A stretch of DNA of 64,000 nt from an uncultured Clostridia bacterium (GTDB taxonomy: Bacteria; Bacillota; Clostridia; Oscillospirales; SIG627), in contig CANQBV010000003.1 in assembly GCA_947589595.1 (NCBI GenBank), positions 62,001-126,000 of the forward strand, in the 5' to 3' direction. Both the position numbers and the translations under genes were made by a program. The number at the start of each line of letters is the position of its first letter. Position 1 is the first letter of the stretch. The notes under the pieces were generated by a model. It did not search any database and was not told where the DNA came from. It saw only the letters and a list, made by a program, of their open reading frames with translations. Below, in pieces: positions 20,042 to 28,709 of the stretch.

Positions 20042-21376
20042 TTACTCCACAACGCGTACGGTACGAATCCCGTAGTATTGAAAAAGCGCAAGCTCTTTTT
20101 CACTCAGTTTCTCGCCGCAAGCGGCAATCGGTACCGCCGGCGGGCAACCGACGGAAGGAGATGCCAGTATTTTTCCCAAAGCATCCTCCACCGCACACAC
20201 ACGAGACGGCGCAAGCAGCGCCTCATGAGGGGAAAGCCCTCGGACAGGTCTGCCGATTGGCGGCGGCAAATCGGAAATCGGCTCTTTTCTTCCCCATTTC
20301 AAAAGCGCGTCCTCCAACCGAGCCGGCGCTGCCGCACCGTTTTCCGGCGTCAGCATCATCACCAGAAAATCCGGATCGGCAAATTCGCAAACGATTTCCT
20401 TTTCCGCCAGCTTTGCGGCTAGCTCTTCGCCGGTATATCCGTAGGACTTCGGCGCCAACGTAATTTTCAGCGGTTCTTCCCCCGCTAATTCAAATCCGTA
20501 CGCGGCAATTTTTTCCTTCGTCTCCGCAATTTTCCGGCAAAACGCCGCCAGCTTTTCCCGGTAGTCGCCGGAAAGAGCGGCGTTGGCCGCATCAAGCGAT
20601 TGCAAAATCAGGTATGAGGGACTGGTGGAAGCAAACAGCGCCATCGCCTCCTCCGCCGCCTCGACAAAAAACGCCGGCGCTTTTTCGGCAATGTGCAAAT
20701 ACGCGCCGCCTGTTAAAACCGGCAGGGTCTTATGTGCGGAATCACAGCAGAGATCCGCTCCCAAGGCAAGCGGGTGACGGCTCTCCGGCAGAAAATTCAA
20801 GTACGCACCGTGAGCATTGTCCACCAAAAGCAAAATATCATGCCGCCTGCACACCGCAGAAAGCGCCGCTAAATCCACGCAATTTCCCAAATAATCCGGA
20901 CTGGTTACATACACCGCGATCGGCTTTTCCGGCAGGGCAGCCAGCGCCGCTTGCAATTCCTCAGCACTCAGGCAGCAGGAAAGCAGGGATCCCGGCTTAG
21001 CCGGATAAAGCCATTCCACCGGCAGGTCCAAAAGCGCCGCCGTCGTTAAAAATACCTTGTGGGCATTCCGCCCCGCCGCGATCAGCGGACGGCGCCCAAC
21101 CGAGCGCGCATACTGCAAAACCAGCGCCAACATGGCGCGGATCGCTAAGGACGAGCCTTCCGTGGAATAAATCGTCCGGGCGCTGTTCCAAAGGCGAGCG
21201 GCGTTTTCTTCGCTCTCCCGGATGATCCCGCCGGCGCGGTACAATTCATCCGCCCCTGCGATCTCGGTAATATCGTAGCGCTCGATTCTCCCCTGCCCCT
21301 TGTGCCCGGGCATATGCAGCCGCAGAAAGTCTGCCCCGGCATAGGCTTTTACGAAATCGCAAATCGGCGTTTCCAT
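20042..21376 (-). CDS. Orn/Lys/Arg decarboxylase-family PLP enzyme
   Basis: LRLHMPGHKGQGR, STEGSSLAIRAML, DNAHGAYLNF, CDSAHKTLPVLTGGAYLH (PLP lysine). Confidence 0.9.
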   Translation of the reverse strand: METPICDFVKAYAGADFLRLHMPGHKGQGRIERYDITEIAGADELYRAGGIIRESEENAARLWNSARTIYSTEGSSLAIRAMLALVLQYARSVGRRPLIAAGRNAHKVFLTTAALLDLPVEWLYPAKPGSLLSCCLSAEELQAALAALPEKPIAVYVTSPDYLGNCVDLAALSAVCRRHDILLLVDNAHGAYLNFLPESRHPLALGADLCCDSAHKTLPVLTGGAYLHIAEKAPAFFVEAAEEAMALFASTSPSYLILQSLDAANAALSGDYREKLAAFCRKIAETKEKIAAYGFELAGEEPLKITLAPKSYGYTGEELAAKLAEKEIVCEFADPDFLVMMLTPENGAAAPARLEDALLKWGRKEPISDLPPPIGRPVRGLSPHEALLAPSRVCAVEDALGKILASPSVGCPPAVPIAACGEKLSEKELALFQYYGIRTVRVVE

Positions 21377-21377
21377 T

Positions 21378-22751
21378 TTACTCTCCAAGCGTTTTGGCCG
21401 CTTCCAGCATGATCGCGCATTCCATGCGCTTGCGGAAAAGCCGGCAGCCGTATTCATAGGTGCCGTTTACCGAACCGGTCGCGTGGTAGGCGTTGGCGGC
21501 ACAGCCGCCGGAGCAATAGAGCTTTGCCCAACAATCCTTGCACTCCGGGCGGGTATAAACATTGCAGGCGTAAAATTCATCCTGCACAGAGGCGTTCGTC
21601 ACACCGTCCCACACAGTCCCGAGCCGAAAGGCTTCTTCGCCCACAAACTGATGACAAGGGTATAAATCGCCCCACGGCGTGACCGCCATGTATTCCGTTC
21701 CCGAACCGCAGCCCGAAATGCGCTTGTAAATGCAGGGACCGCCTTTAAGATCGATCATGTAGTGATAAAATGTAAAGTCTTTGCCCTCTCGGTGGCGTTC
21801 CAGCATGAGCTGCGCCAGCTTTTCATACTGCTCCAGCACCACCGGCAGGTCTTCTTCGGTAAGCGCCGAGGGATCGCCCGGCGCCGCCACCACCGGCTCC
21901 ATGCTCAGCTCCGTAAAGCCCAAAGAGAGCATTTCCTTGATATCCTGCAAAAAATCAGGATTGGCGTGTGTAAACGTGCCGCGCATATAGTAGTTCTTCC
22001 CGCCGCGCGCCGCCACCAGCTTTTGAAACTTCGGCACAATCCGCTCCCAGCTGCCGTTCCCGGCAAAGTCTTTGCGGAAGCGGTCGTGAACTTCTTTCCT
22101 GCCGTCCAGGCTCAGCACCACATTGTGCATTTCACGGTTGGCAAAATCGATCACGTCGTCGTCGATCAGCACGCCGTTAGTCGTTAAGGTGAAGCGGAAA
22201 CGCTTGTTTTTTTCTTTTTCGATCGAGCGGGCATAAGCCACAAGGCGTTTTACCACATCCCAATTCATCAGCGGTTCCCCGCCGAAGAAATCGACCTCCA
22301 GGTTGTGCCGGCTGCCGGAATGCGCCACCAGAAAATCCAGCGCCTGCTTGCCCACCTCAAAAGACATCAGCGCCCGGTCGCCGTGATATTTTCCCTGGCT
22401 GGCAAAGCAGTAGGAGCAGTTCAGGTTGCAGGTGTGCGCCACGTGCAGGCACAGCGCTTTTACTACGCCGGCGCTGCGCTCCTTGAGTTTCCCCGCCATA
22501 GGCGCAAAGGTATCCGGCGTAAAGAGCTTTCCCTCCGCTTTTAATTCCTCTACCTCTGCAAAAATTTCTTCGATCTCCGCGTCCGTCGTGCGGTCGGCAA
22601 AAATCTGCAAAATGTGTGCTTTCAGCGGCTCGTGCGGCTCTGTTTCGTAGTAAGAAATCACCTCAAAAGCAATTTCGTCCACCAGGTGCACCGAGCCGGA
22701 ACAGCTATCCAGCACAATATTCATCCCGCCGAGCTTGTAGCAATGTGTCAT
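21378..22751 (-). CDS. scfB: Thioether cross-link-forming SCIFF peptide maturase (radical SAM/SPASM)
   Basis: CNLNCSYCFA radical SAM motif, FGGEPLMNW, C-terminal SPASM cysteines; adjacent to SCIFF precursor. Confidence 0.95.
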   Translation of the reverse strand: MTHCYKLGGMNIVLDSCSGSVHLVDEIAFEVISYYETEPHEPLKAHILQIFADRTTDAEIEEIFAEVEELKAEGKLFTPDTFAPMAGKLKERSAGVVKALCLHVAHTCNLNCSYCFASQGKYHGDRALMSFEVGKQALDFLVAHSGSRHNLEVDFFGGEPLMNWDVVKRLVAYARSIEKEKNKRFRFTLTTNGVLIDDDVIDFANREMHNVVLSLDGRKEVHDRFRKDFAGNGSWERIVPKFQKLVAARGGKNYYMRGTFTHANPDFLQDIKEMLSLGFTELSMEPVVAAPGDPSALTEEDLPVVLEQYEKLAQLMLERHREGKDFTFYHYMIDLKGGPCIYKRISGCGSGTEYMAVTPWGDLYPCHQFVGEEAFRLGTVWDGVTNASVQDEFYACNVYTRPECKDCWAKLYCSGGCAANAYHATGSVNGTYEYGCRLFRKRMECAIMLEAAKTLGE

Positions 22752-22777
22752 AGTCGTTCTCCGATTTTAGACTTCAT

Positions 22778-22808
22778 AAAAAAATGCCGCCGAAAAACAG
22801 CGGCAAAT
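22778..22808 (-). terminator. Hairpin plus T-run between scfA and scfB (putative attenuating terminator)
   Basis: Minus strand TGCCGC-TGTTTTTCG-GCGGCA followed by TTTTTTT. Confidence 0.65.
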
Positions 22809-22824
22809 TCAAAGCGAATCGCAA

Positions 22825-22974
22825 TTAGTCTTCTTTTTTGTTTTCGCACTTCTGGTTGGCAATACCGCAGCTGGTTTTGCAGGCAGACTGGCAAGAGGTC
22901 TGGCATTCGCCGCAGCCGCCGGATTTAGCGCTTTCACAGAGATTTTTGGTTTCCAAAGTAGTGATATGTTTCAT
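22825..22974 (-). CDS. scfA: SCIFF (six cysteines in forty-five residues) RiPP precursor peptide
   Basis: MKHITTLETKNLCESAKSGGCGECQTSCQSACKTSCGIANQKCENKKED. Confidence 0.97.
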   Translation of the reverse strand: MKHITTLETKNLCESAKSGGCGECQTSCQSACKTSCGIANQKCENKKED

Positions 22975-23008
22975 GATTTTTCTCCTTGTGAGTATCGTTC
23001 TTTTCCGT

Positions 23009-23037
23009 ATTATATCACAGCGGAAAAAAGAAGTCAA
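23009..23037 (-). promoter_or_regulatory. SigA-type promoter of scfA
   Basis: Minus strand TTGACT, 17 nt, TATAAT. Confidence 0.75.
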
Positions 23038-23109
23038 GATTTTGGAAAAAAAAAGCGGCTCCTTTTCGAAAAAAAGCGACGCCTATTCCGTAAGTTTGAA
23101 AGCTTGGGC

Positions 23110-23137
23110 TTGACTTCTTTTCCTTTTTCGTTATAAT
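23110..23137 (+). promoter_or_regulatory. SigA-type promoter of TSCPD gene
   Basis: TTGACT, 16 nt, TATAAT. Confidence 0.65.
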
Positions 23138-23173
23138 TCAAATTGAAGGTAAAATCGAAAAGGAGATCAAAAT

Positions 23174-23431
23174 ATGGACTATACTTATCAAACCCAGGGC
23201 GTATGCTCCATGGAAATTCACTTTCATTTAGAAAACGACGTTGTAACGAATATTCAGTTTATCGGCGGCTGCAACGGCAACCTCAAAGCGCTTTCCAAAG
23301 TGCTGGACGGCTGGACAGTCGGGCAAATCGAAGAAAAGCTTGCCGGCAATACCTGCGGCAGAAAGCCCACCTCCTGTGCGGATCAATTGGCGCGCGCCGT
23401 CAAAGAAGCCTATTCCGCCGTTCATGCGTAA
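23174..23431 (+). CDS. TSCPD-domain protein (TIGR03905-like)
   Basis: FIGGCNGNLKALSKVLDGW...GNTCGRKPTSCADQLARAV; TSCADQ-type C-terminal motif. Confidence 0.88.
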   Translation: MDYTYQTQGVCSMEIHFHLENDVVTNIQFIGGCNGNLKALSKVLDGWTVGQIEEKLAGNTCGRKPTSCADQLARAVKEAYSAVHA

Positions 23432-23448
23432 AATCCATATCGGGAAGA

Positions 23449-23487
23449 AACAAAGAAAGAGGCTGTCATAACCTCTTTCTTTGTTTC
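23449..23487 (+). terminator. Rho-independent terminator
   Basis: AACAAAGAAAGAGG ... CCTCTTTCTTTGTTT. Confidence 0.85.
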
Positions 23488-23545
23488 GGAGCGTTTTCCT
23501 GCGGAGCGCAAACCCCCACAGAGATTGGGGACCGCCCCAAATTTT

Positions 23546-24118
23546 CTACAGCAGCGCCTCCAGTAAAATTTTGCCGCCGATCCCGACCAGCACCACACCG
23601 CCTACGAAAGTAGCCTTACGGTTATAGCGGCTGCCGAAACGGTTTCCGATCGCCACACCGCCAAAAGAAATCACAAACGTGATCGCCCCGATCAAAAGCA
23701 CCTTTCCCAGCATATCCCAGGGCGTCATGTTCTGCCCGGCAAAAATGATCCCGGTCGCTAAAGCGTCCAGACTGGTTGCCACCGCCAGAATAAACAGTTC
23801 CTTGATATTCAGCCTGCCGCCGTCTTCCGACCCGGTTTCGGATTTTCCGCGAACCGCTTCCCAGATCATTTTGCCGCCGATCCAGCCCAGTAAAACAAAG
23901 GCGATCCACGGCGCATATTTTTCCACAAAAAAAGAAAACCCAATCCCCAAAGCATAACCCGCCGCAGGCATCAGCGCCTGAAAAGCACCGAAAAACAGCG
24001 CGATCACCAGTGTCTGTCCCCAGCGGATCTTCCGCATATTCAAGCCCTTGCAAACCGCCACTGAAAAGGCGTCCATCGAAAGACCGACGCCGATCAGTAT
24101 GACCTCCCATAATCCCAT
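23546..24118 (-). CDS. mntP: Manganese efflux pump MntP
   Basis: GVGLSMDAFSVAVCKGL, ATSLDALATGIIFA repeats typical of MntP. Confidence 0.94.
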   Translation of the reverse strand: MGLWEVILIGVGLSMDAFSVAVCKGLNMRKIRWGQTLVIALFFGAFQALMPAAGYALGIGFSFFVEKYAPWIAFVLLGWIGGKMIWEAVRGKSETGSEDGGRLNIKELFILAVATSLDALATGIIFAGQNMTPWDMLGKVLLIGAITFVISFGGVAIGNRFGSRYNRKATFVGGVVLVGIGGKILLEALL

Positions 24119-24148
24119 AAAAACCTCTTGATTCCGTTCTGTCGCCCC

Positions 24149-24177
24149 ATTCTACCAAAGCCAAACCGCTCTGTCAA
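24149..24177 (-). promoter_or_regulatory. SigA-type promoter of mntP
   Basis: Minus strand TTGACA, 17 nt, TAGAAT. Confidence 0.75.
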
Positions 24178-24195
24178 TCGAAAAAGGGCGAACGT

Positions 24196-25194
24196 CTATA
24201 AAAGCGGCAATTCTTTTTGCAGCGCCACACAAAGCGACAAAATATCCTCCGGATCGGTATCAGGAAGAAGGCGCACCGTGTAGCGATCCACGTTGCCGTC
24301 CGTTCCCAAAACGACCAGTTCCCCATACGAAACGCCCGCCTCGCGCAAAAGGGCCTGCAGTTCCTTGCAGTTTTCGGCAAAATCCCGCTTCTTTGTTTGC
24401 GAAGTCAGTTCGATGGAAAGCACTAAATACGGCGTCAATTCCTCTGTTACGGGGGCGTCGGGCGTGCTTTGCAGCGCTGCAAAAGTCTCCGCCCCGGCGC
24501 TCAGCTTCGCATCGCCCAAGGAAAACGCATCGCCGTATCTTTCACGCAAAATGGGGAAAAGCTGACCGCGCGCCGTATCGCAAAAGCGATCGGCAATTTC
24601 CTGAAAATACCCGTCCTCGGTTTTATCCTTCCACAGGATCCTGTCGGTGAGCTCGTTTTCCTCATAGGGAAAGGTGACCTCGGTCACATAACACTTTTCA
24701 CCGCGGTCCAAATAGGTGCGCTGCCGCAGGAAGGTCTGCGCGGGGTATTTTTCTGTCAAATAGGCTTCCGCTTCCCGCTGGCGGGCAAGGTTTTCCCACG
24801 GAGTGCCGGTCCACAGCACATGGATCCCCATAGCGGCCAAGATCAGTACCACGGCAAAAAGGATGCGAAACACGCCCTTTTTCTGCAGCAGCCGCACCGC
24901 CGCCTGCGCCAAAAGAGAAAGCAAAGTCAGCACCAAAGCAAACAGGAAGGAAAGCCCCGTTCCCCCCTCAAGCGCAAGAGAAAAAAACAGCCCCGCCGCA
25001 AAGCTGAAAGCCGGCACCGGCCAGTTTTTCTTCACAATCAAAGCCGCCGCCAAAGCAAACAGCACGAAAAGCGGTAAGGTCGCCGAAAAGCCGCGCTGCG
25101 GCACGGCAAAAAACGCCCCCGGAAATACCAGCATAATCACGGCGGCAAGCCGCAGATTCTGTTCCTCTTTTTTCAGAAACGCTTTCAGGTTCAT
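24196..25194 (-). CDS. Uncharacterised multi-TM membrane protein
   Basis: ORF with N-terminal TM helices and soluble C-terminal region. Confidence 0.65.
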   Translation of the reverse strand: MNLKAFLKKEEQNLRLAAVIMLVFPGAFFAVPQRGFSATLPLFVLFALAAALIVKKNWPVPAFSFAAGLFFSLALEGGTGLSFLFALVLTLLSLLAQAAVRLLQKKGVFRILFAVVLILAAMGIHVLWTGTPWENLARQREAEAYLTEKYPAQTFLRQRTYLDRGEKCYVTEVTFPYEENELTDRILWKDKTEDGYFQEIADRFCDTARGQLFPILRERYGDAFSLGDAKLSAGAETFAALQSTPDAPVTEELTPYLVLSIELTSQTKKRDFAENCKELQALLREAGVSYGELVVLGTDGNVDRYTVRLLPDTDPEDILSLCVALQKELPLL

Positions 25195-25330
25195 TCTACC
25201 TCCTCCCGTTATCACACAAATCCTACCATAAAATATAGGAAAAATCAAGCCAAAAGCACGGTCTTTGGCTTGATTTTCAGTAAAATTTGTTGCAAAATCG
25301 GCTTCTGTTTACTATAATAAGAATAGGAAT

Positions 25331-25606
25331 TTATTCCACCGTCGGAGCAAGCTCTTTTTCCCGCAGGAAAACAGCCAGTACTTCTTTCTCCAATTCCCTG
25401 CGAAAATCGGCGTTAATGGGGTGCGCCACGTCGCGGAATGTGCCGTCGGCGTTTTTGCGGCTCGGCATCACGATAAAATACCGTTCGTTGGCATAAATCA
25501 CTTTAACGTCATGCACCACAAAAGCATTATCAAAAGTGACGCTCGCCACGGCGCGCATAGGTCCTTCCTCAAACATTTTTCTGATTTTAACATCCGTGAT
25601 TTTCAT
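25331..25606 (-). CDS. spoVG: Septation protein SpoVG
   Basis: MKITDVKIRK...VASVTFDNAFVVHDVKVI...FIVMPSRKNADGTFRDVAHPINADFR. Confidence 0.97.
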   Translation of the reverse strand: MKITDVKIRKMFEEGPMRAVASVTFDNAFVVHDVKVIYANERYFIVMPSRKNADGTFRDVAHPINADFRRELEKEVLAVFLREKELAPTVE

Positions 25607-25676
25607 TTTGATCAGTCTCCTTTTGCGATACTTTTCTTTAGTATAAAAAACAAATGTGAATGTTAGGTGAATTCAA

Positions 25677-27059
25677 ATGATACCCTATTGTGATTTTTTA
25701 GAACTGTTCAAAAACAAAAAAAGCATTTTCTTTCTGGGCGTCGGCGGAATCAGTATGTCCGCGCTGGCGTTTACGGCAAAAGCTGCCGGCGCGGTCGCGG
25801 CCGGGTACGACTCCACCCCCAGTCCCTTGACCGAAAAACTCGCGGCAAGCGGCATCCCTGTCGTATATCGCTTTTCCGAAAGCTCCTATGACGGCGTGGA
25901 TCTGGTCGTCTATACCGGCGCCATTCACGACAACGACCCCAACCTTGCCTACCCGCGCTCGCTCGGGATCCCCGAAATGACGCGCGCGGAATTTTTGGGC
26001 TTTCTCATGAAAAAAAGCCGAAACCCCATCGGCGTGGCCGGCACGCACGGGAAAAGCACGACCACCGGGTTTTTGGCATCCATCTTTTTGGCTGCCGATG
26101 ACCGCGATCCCACCATTATGCTCGGCGCGGAAATGAGCGCGCTTTCCGGCACCTACCGCATCGGTACCGGCGAGGATTTTATTTTTGAAGCCTGCGAATA
26201 CCAAAATTCTTTTTTGAATTTTTACCCCCGCCTGGCGCTGATCCTCAACGCCGAATACGACCACGCCGATTTCTTTCCGAATTTGGAAAGCGTGTACGAT
26301 TCTTTCACCCGCTTTGCCGATCTGGCAAAAGACGGAACGGCAATTTTTAATTTTGATAATCGCGGCGCCCGGATCGTGGCGGAAAGAACGGTTTCTCCGG
26401 TTTTCTTTTTCTCGCTGCACGAAAAAAAGGATCTGTGGTGCGAGGAGCTTACGGCGGAAAACGGGTTTTACCGCTTCCGGCTCTGCACGGCCGACTGGCA
26501 AATTCCCGTCAAACTGCGCCTACCCGGCTTGCACAACGTCGCGAACGCGCTGGCCGCCGCCTCCGCGGCTGTGCTTTCCTGTATTTCGCCGGAAACGATC
26601 CGCGCCGGACTGGAAAGCTTCGGCGGCGTGAAGCGTCGCTTTGAAGCCCGCGGCTTCTGCAATCACCTGCGCGTATTCGATGATTACGCCCACCACCCGG
26701 ATGAGATCCGCGCGACCTTGACCATGGCGAAAACCTTGGGCTTTGAAAAGATCCTCGTGGTTTTCCAGTCGCACACCTTCACCCGCACGCAGGCCTACTG
26801 GGATGATTTCGTTTCCTCCCTCTCTTTGGCGGACGAGGTCATTGTCATGGATATTTACCCCGCGCGTGAGGAACCGATCCCCGGGATTACGGCGGAAAAT
26901 TTGGCAAAAGCCATTCCCTGCGGCCGCTATGTGGGAAATGCGGACGCGATCGTCCAAAACCTTTTGCAGCGCAAGGAAAGCGGTTTATGCATCATCATGG
27001 GCGCCGGCAATATCATTCAGCTGACCGATCGGATTTTAACCGACAGAGGTAAGGTATGA
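25677..27059 (+). CDS. murC: UDP-N-acetylmuramate--L-alanine ligase
   Basis: FLGVGGISMSALA, GVAGTHGKSTTTG, DDYAHHPDEIRATL. Confidence 0.96.
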   Translation: MIPYCDFLELFKNKKSIFFLGVGGISMSALAFTAKAAGAVAAGYDSTPSPLTEKLAASGIPVVYRFSESSYDGVDLVVYTGAIHDNDPNLAYPRSLGIPEMTRAEFLGFLMKKSRNPIGVAGTHGKSTTTGFLASIFLAADDRDPTIMLGAEMSALSGTYRIGTGEDFIFEACEYQNSFLNFYPRLALILNAEYDHADFFPNLESVYDSFTRFADLAKDGTAIFNFDNRGARIVAERTVSPVFFFSLHEKKDLWCEELTAENGFYRFRLCTADWQIPVKLRLPGLHNVANALAAASAAVLSCISPETIRAGLESFGGVKRRFEARGFCNHLRVFDDYAHHPDEIRATLTMAKTLGFEKILVVFQSHTFTRTQAYWDDFVSSLSLADEVIVMDIYPAREEPIPGITAENLAKAIPCGRYVGNADAIVQNLLQRKESGLCIIMGAGNIIQLTDRILTDRGKV

Positions 27060-27760
27060 CGCCTGCAACCCTGCATTTTCTCGGCATTTTTTTGGCGGTG
27101 GACTTTGCCGCTCTCCTCTTCTTTCTCCTATTTTGGTTTCAGGCAAGGGCACGCCGCCGCAGGATCCGCCATTATGGCGACAAAGCGGAGGAAACCGTTG
27201 CCGAATACATCCGCGAAGCGTTTCCCAAATCCGTGCTTTTCAACGATATTTATTTGCAGACGCCGCACGGCGTCACGCAGATCGACCACCTGCTGATTTG
27301 TCAATGGGGCGTTTTCGTCATTGAAACCAAAAGTCATAACGGCAAAATCATCATCCATGAAAAAGAATGGGTGCAGCTGTACGGCGAAAAGGTGGTGCGC
27401 TTTCATTCTCCGCTTTTGCAGAACGAAACTCACGTCAAAGCGGTCAAGAGCGTGCTCTCCGGAGATCGGGCATTGAGCAAGGTGCCGGTACAGGGCGTGG
27501 TGGTTTTCACCTCGAAAAAAGTATATTTTTCTCAGTTTGAAAAGGGTGTGATCCGTCTGGATCGCCTGAATTCCTACATCAAAACCGGTCAGGGCGCTCA
27601 AAAACGAAGCGGCGACTATACGGTCTCCCCGAAAAAGCACTATCTTTCCCGGCAGAAAATCAGCCAGATCGAAAAACGGATCCGTAAATACTCCAATCGC
27701 GCCGGCAAACGCCGCCGCGAGCACGAAAAGGCCATGCAGAGCCTGAGCCGAACGGTATGA
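27056..27760 (+). CDS. Membrane-anchored NERD (nuclease-related) domain protein
   Basis: N-terminal TM; GDKAEETVAEYI...FNDIYLQTPHGVTQIDHLLICQWGVFVIETKSHNGKI. Confidence 0.88.
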   Translation: MTPATLHFLGIFLAVDFAALLFFLLFWFQARARRRRIRHYGDKAEETVAEYIREAFPKSVLFNDIYLQTPHGVTQIDHLLICQWGVFVIETKSHNGKIIIHEKEWVQLYGEKVVRFHSPLLQNETHVKAVKSVLSGDRALSKVPVQGVVVFTSKKVYFSQFEKGVIRLDRLNSYIKTGQGAQKRSGDYTVSPKKHYLSRQKISQIEKRIRKYSNRAGKRRREHEKAMQSLSRTV

Positions 27761-28431
27761 AAAACTTGGAAATCCTATTTTGGGACGACTGCCTTGCCGT
27801 CGTCCGCAAGCCCGCCGGGCTGCTTTCGCAGCCGGATCCGAGCGGGCGGGAAAATCTGATTTCTCTTTTGGAAGCGCAGCTCGGTGCGCCCATCTTCCCC
27901 GTGCACCGCTTGGACAGGGAAACGGAAGGAGTGCTGGTATACGCCCGCACAAAAGCCGCTGCCGCCTCGCTTTCCGCGCAGATCGCCGCGCACAAATTTG
28001 AAAAAGAGTACCTGGCCATTGCAGAACACCCTCCTCAGCCGCTGAGCGGGGTGATGGAAGACTTTTTGTTCCGGGATGCGGCGAAAAATAAATCCTTTGT
28101 GGTCAAGCGCGAACGCCGCGGCGTGAAACGCGCGCGGCTTTCTTATGAAACCCTGGTTGTAAAGGCCGGCAAAGCCCTTGTGCAGATTCATCTGGACACA
28201 GGCAGAACGCACCAGATCCGCGTACAGTTCGCCTCGCGCAGAATACCGCTTGTGGGCGACCGGAAATACGGCGGCTCCCCGGCGGATACCTTGGCGCTTT
28301 TCTGCCAACAGCTTTCGTTTTTTCACCCGCAGACCGGCGCGCCGCTCTCTTTCTCTCTTCCCCTTCCCCCAGGCCCGCCGTGGGAGGGCTTTTCATCGCA
28401 GGGTTCCACCCCACAGCCCCGCTTCAGGTGA
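27757..28431 (+). CDS. RluA-family pseudouridine synthase
   Basis: VHRLDRETEGVLVYARTKAAAASL; TGRTHQIRVQFASRRIPLVGDRKYGG. Confidence 0.92.
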   Translation: MKNLEILFWDDCLAVVRKPAGLLSQPDPSGRENLISLLEAQLGAPIFPVHRLDRETEGVLVYARTKAAAASLSAQIAAHKFEKEYLAIAEHPPQPLSGVMEDFLFRDAAKNKSFVVKRERRGVKRARLSYETLVVKAGKALVQIHLDTGRTHQIRVQFASRRIPLVGDRKYGGSPADTLALFCQQLSFFHPQTGAPLSFSLPLPPGPPWEGFSSQGSTPQPRFR

Positions 28432-28523
28432 GGGAGTCGAACGCACCCTACATCCCTCGCCTTAGAAAACTTTTAAAAAAGCTTTCTAAGAGCTTTCAAA
28501 ATTTTTCAGACGATAGAAAAAGA

Positions 28524-28560
28524 GATCCGACAGGCAAAGCCTGTCGGACTTTTCTTTTCC
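28524..28560 (+). terminator. Rho-independent terminator of murC operon
   Basis: TCCGACAGGC-AAA-GCCTGTCGGA then CTTTTCTTTT. Confidence 0.85.
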
Positions 28561-28675
28561 AAAAATTTTAAAGAAAAAAAGTACTATTTTGTGCTTCGCA
28601 CAAAATTATGCAGAGCTGGTATTGTATTCGCCTCCAAAACTCGCGAAACGAATACCACGCGCCGCAAGGCGAATC

Positions 28676-28709
28676 AAACTGCGCGTAGCGCCGGGGACAG
28701 CGCCCCGGA
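28676..28709. repeat. Fragment of intergenic repeat (TIR-like end)
   Basis: GCGCCGGGGACAGCGCCCCGGATTA; reverse complement CCGGGGCGCTGTCCCCGGCGC matches ends of copies A/B. Confidence 0.45.

Noticed and set aside
25698-26501. Minus-strand ORF inside murC, also 27128-27952 and 49294-50148
   Set aside because: Antisense to well-supported murC, NERD and tsaD genes.
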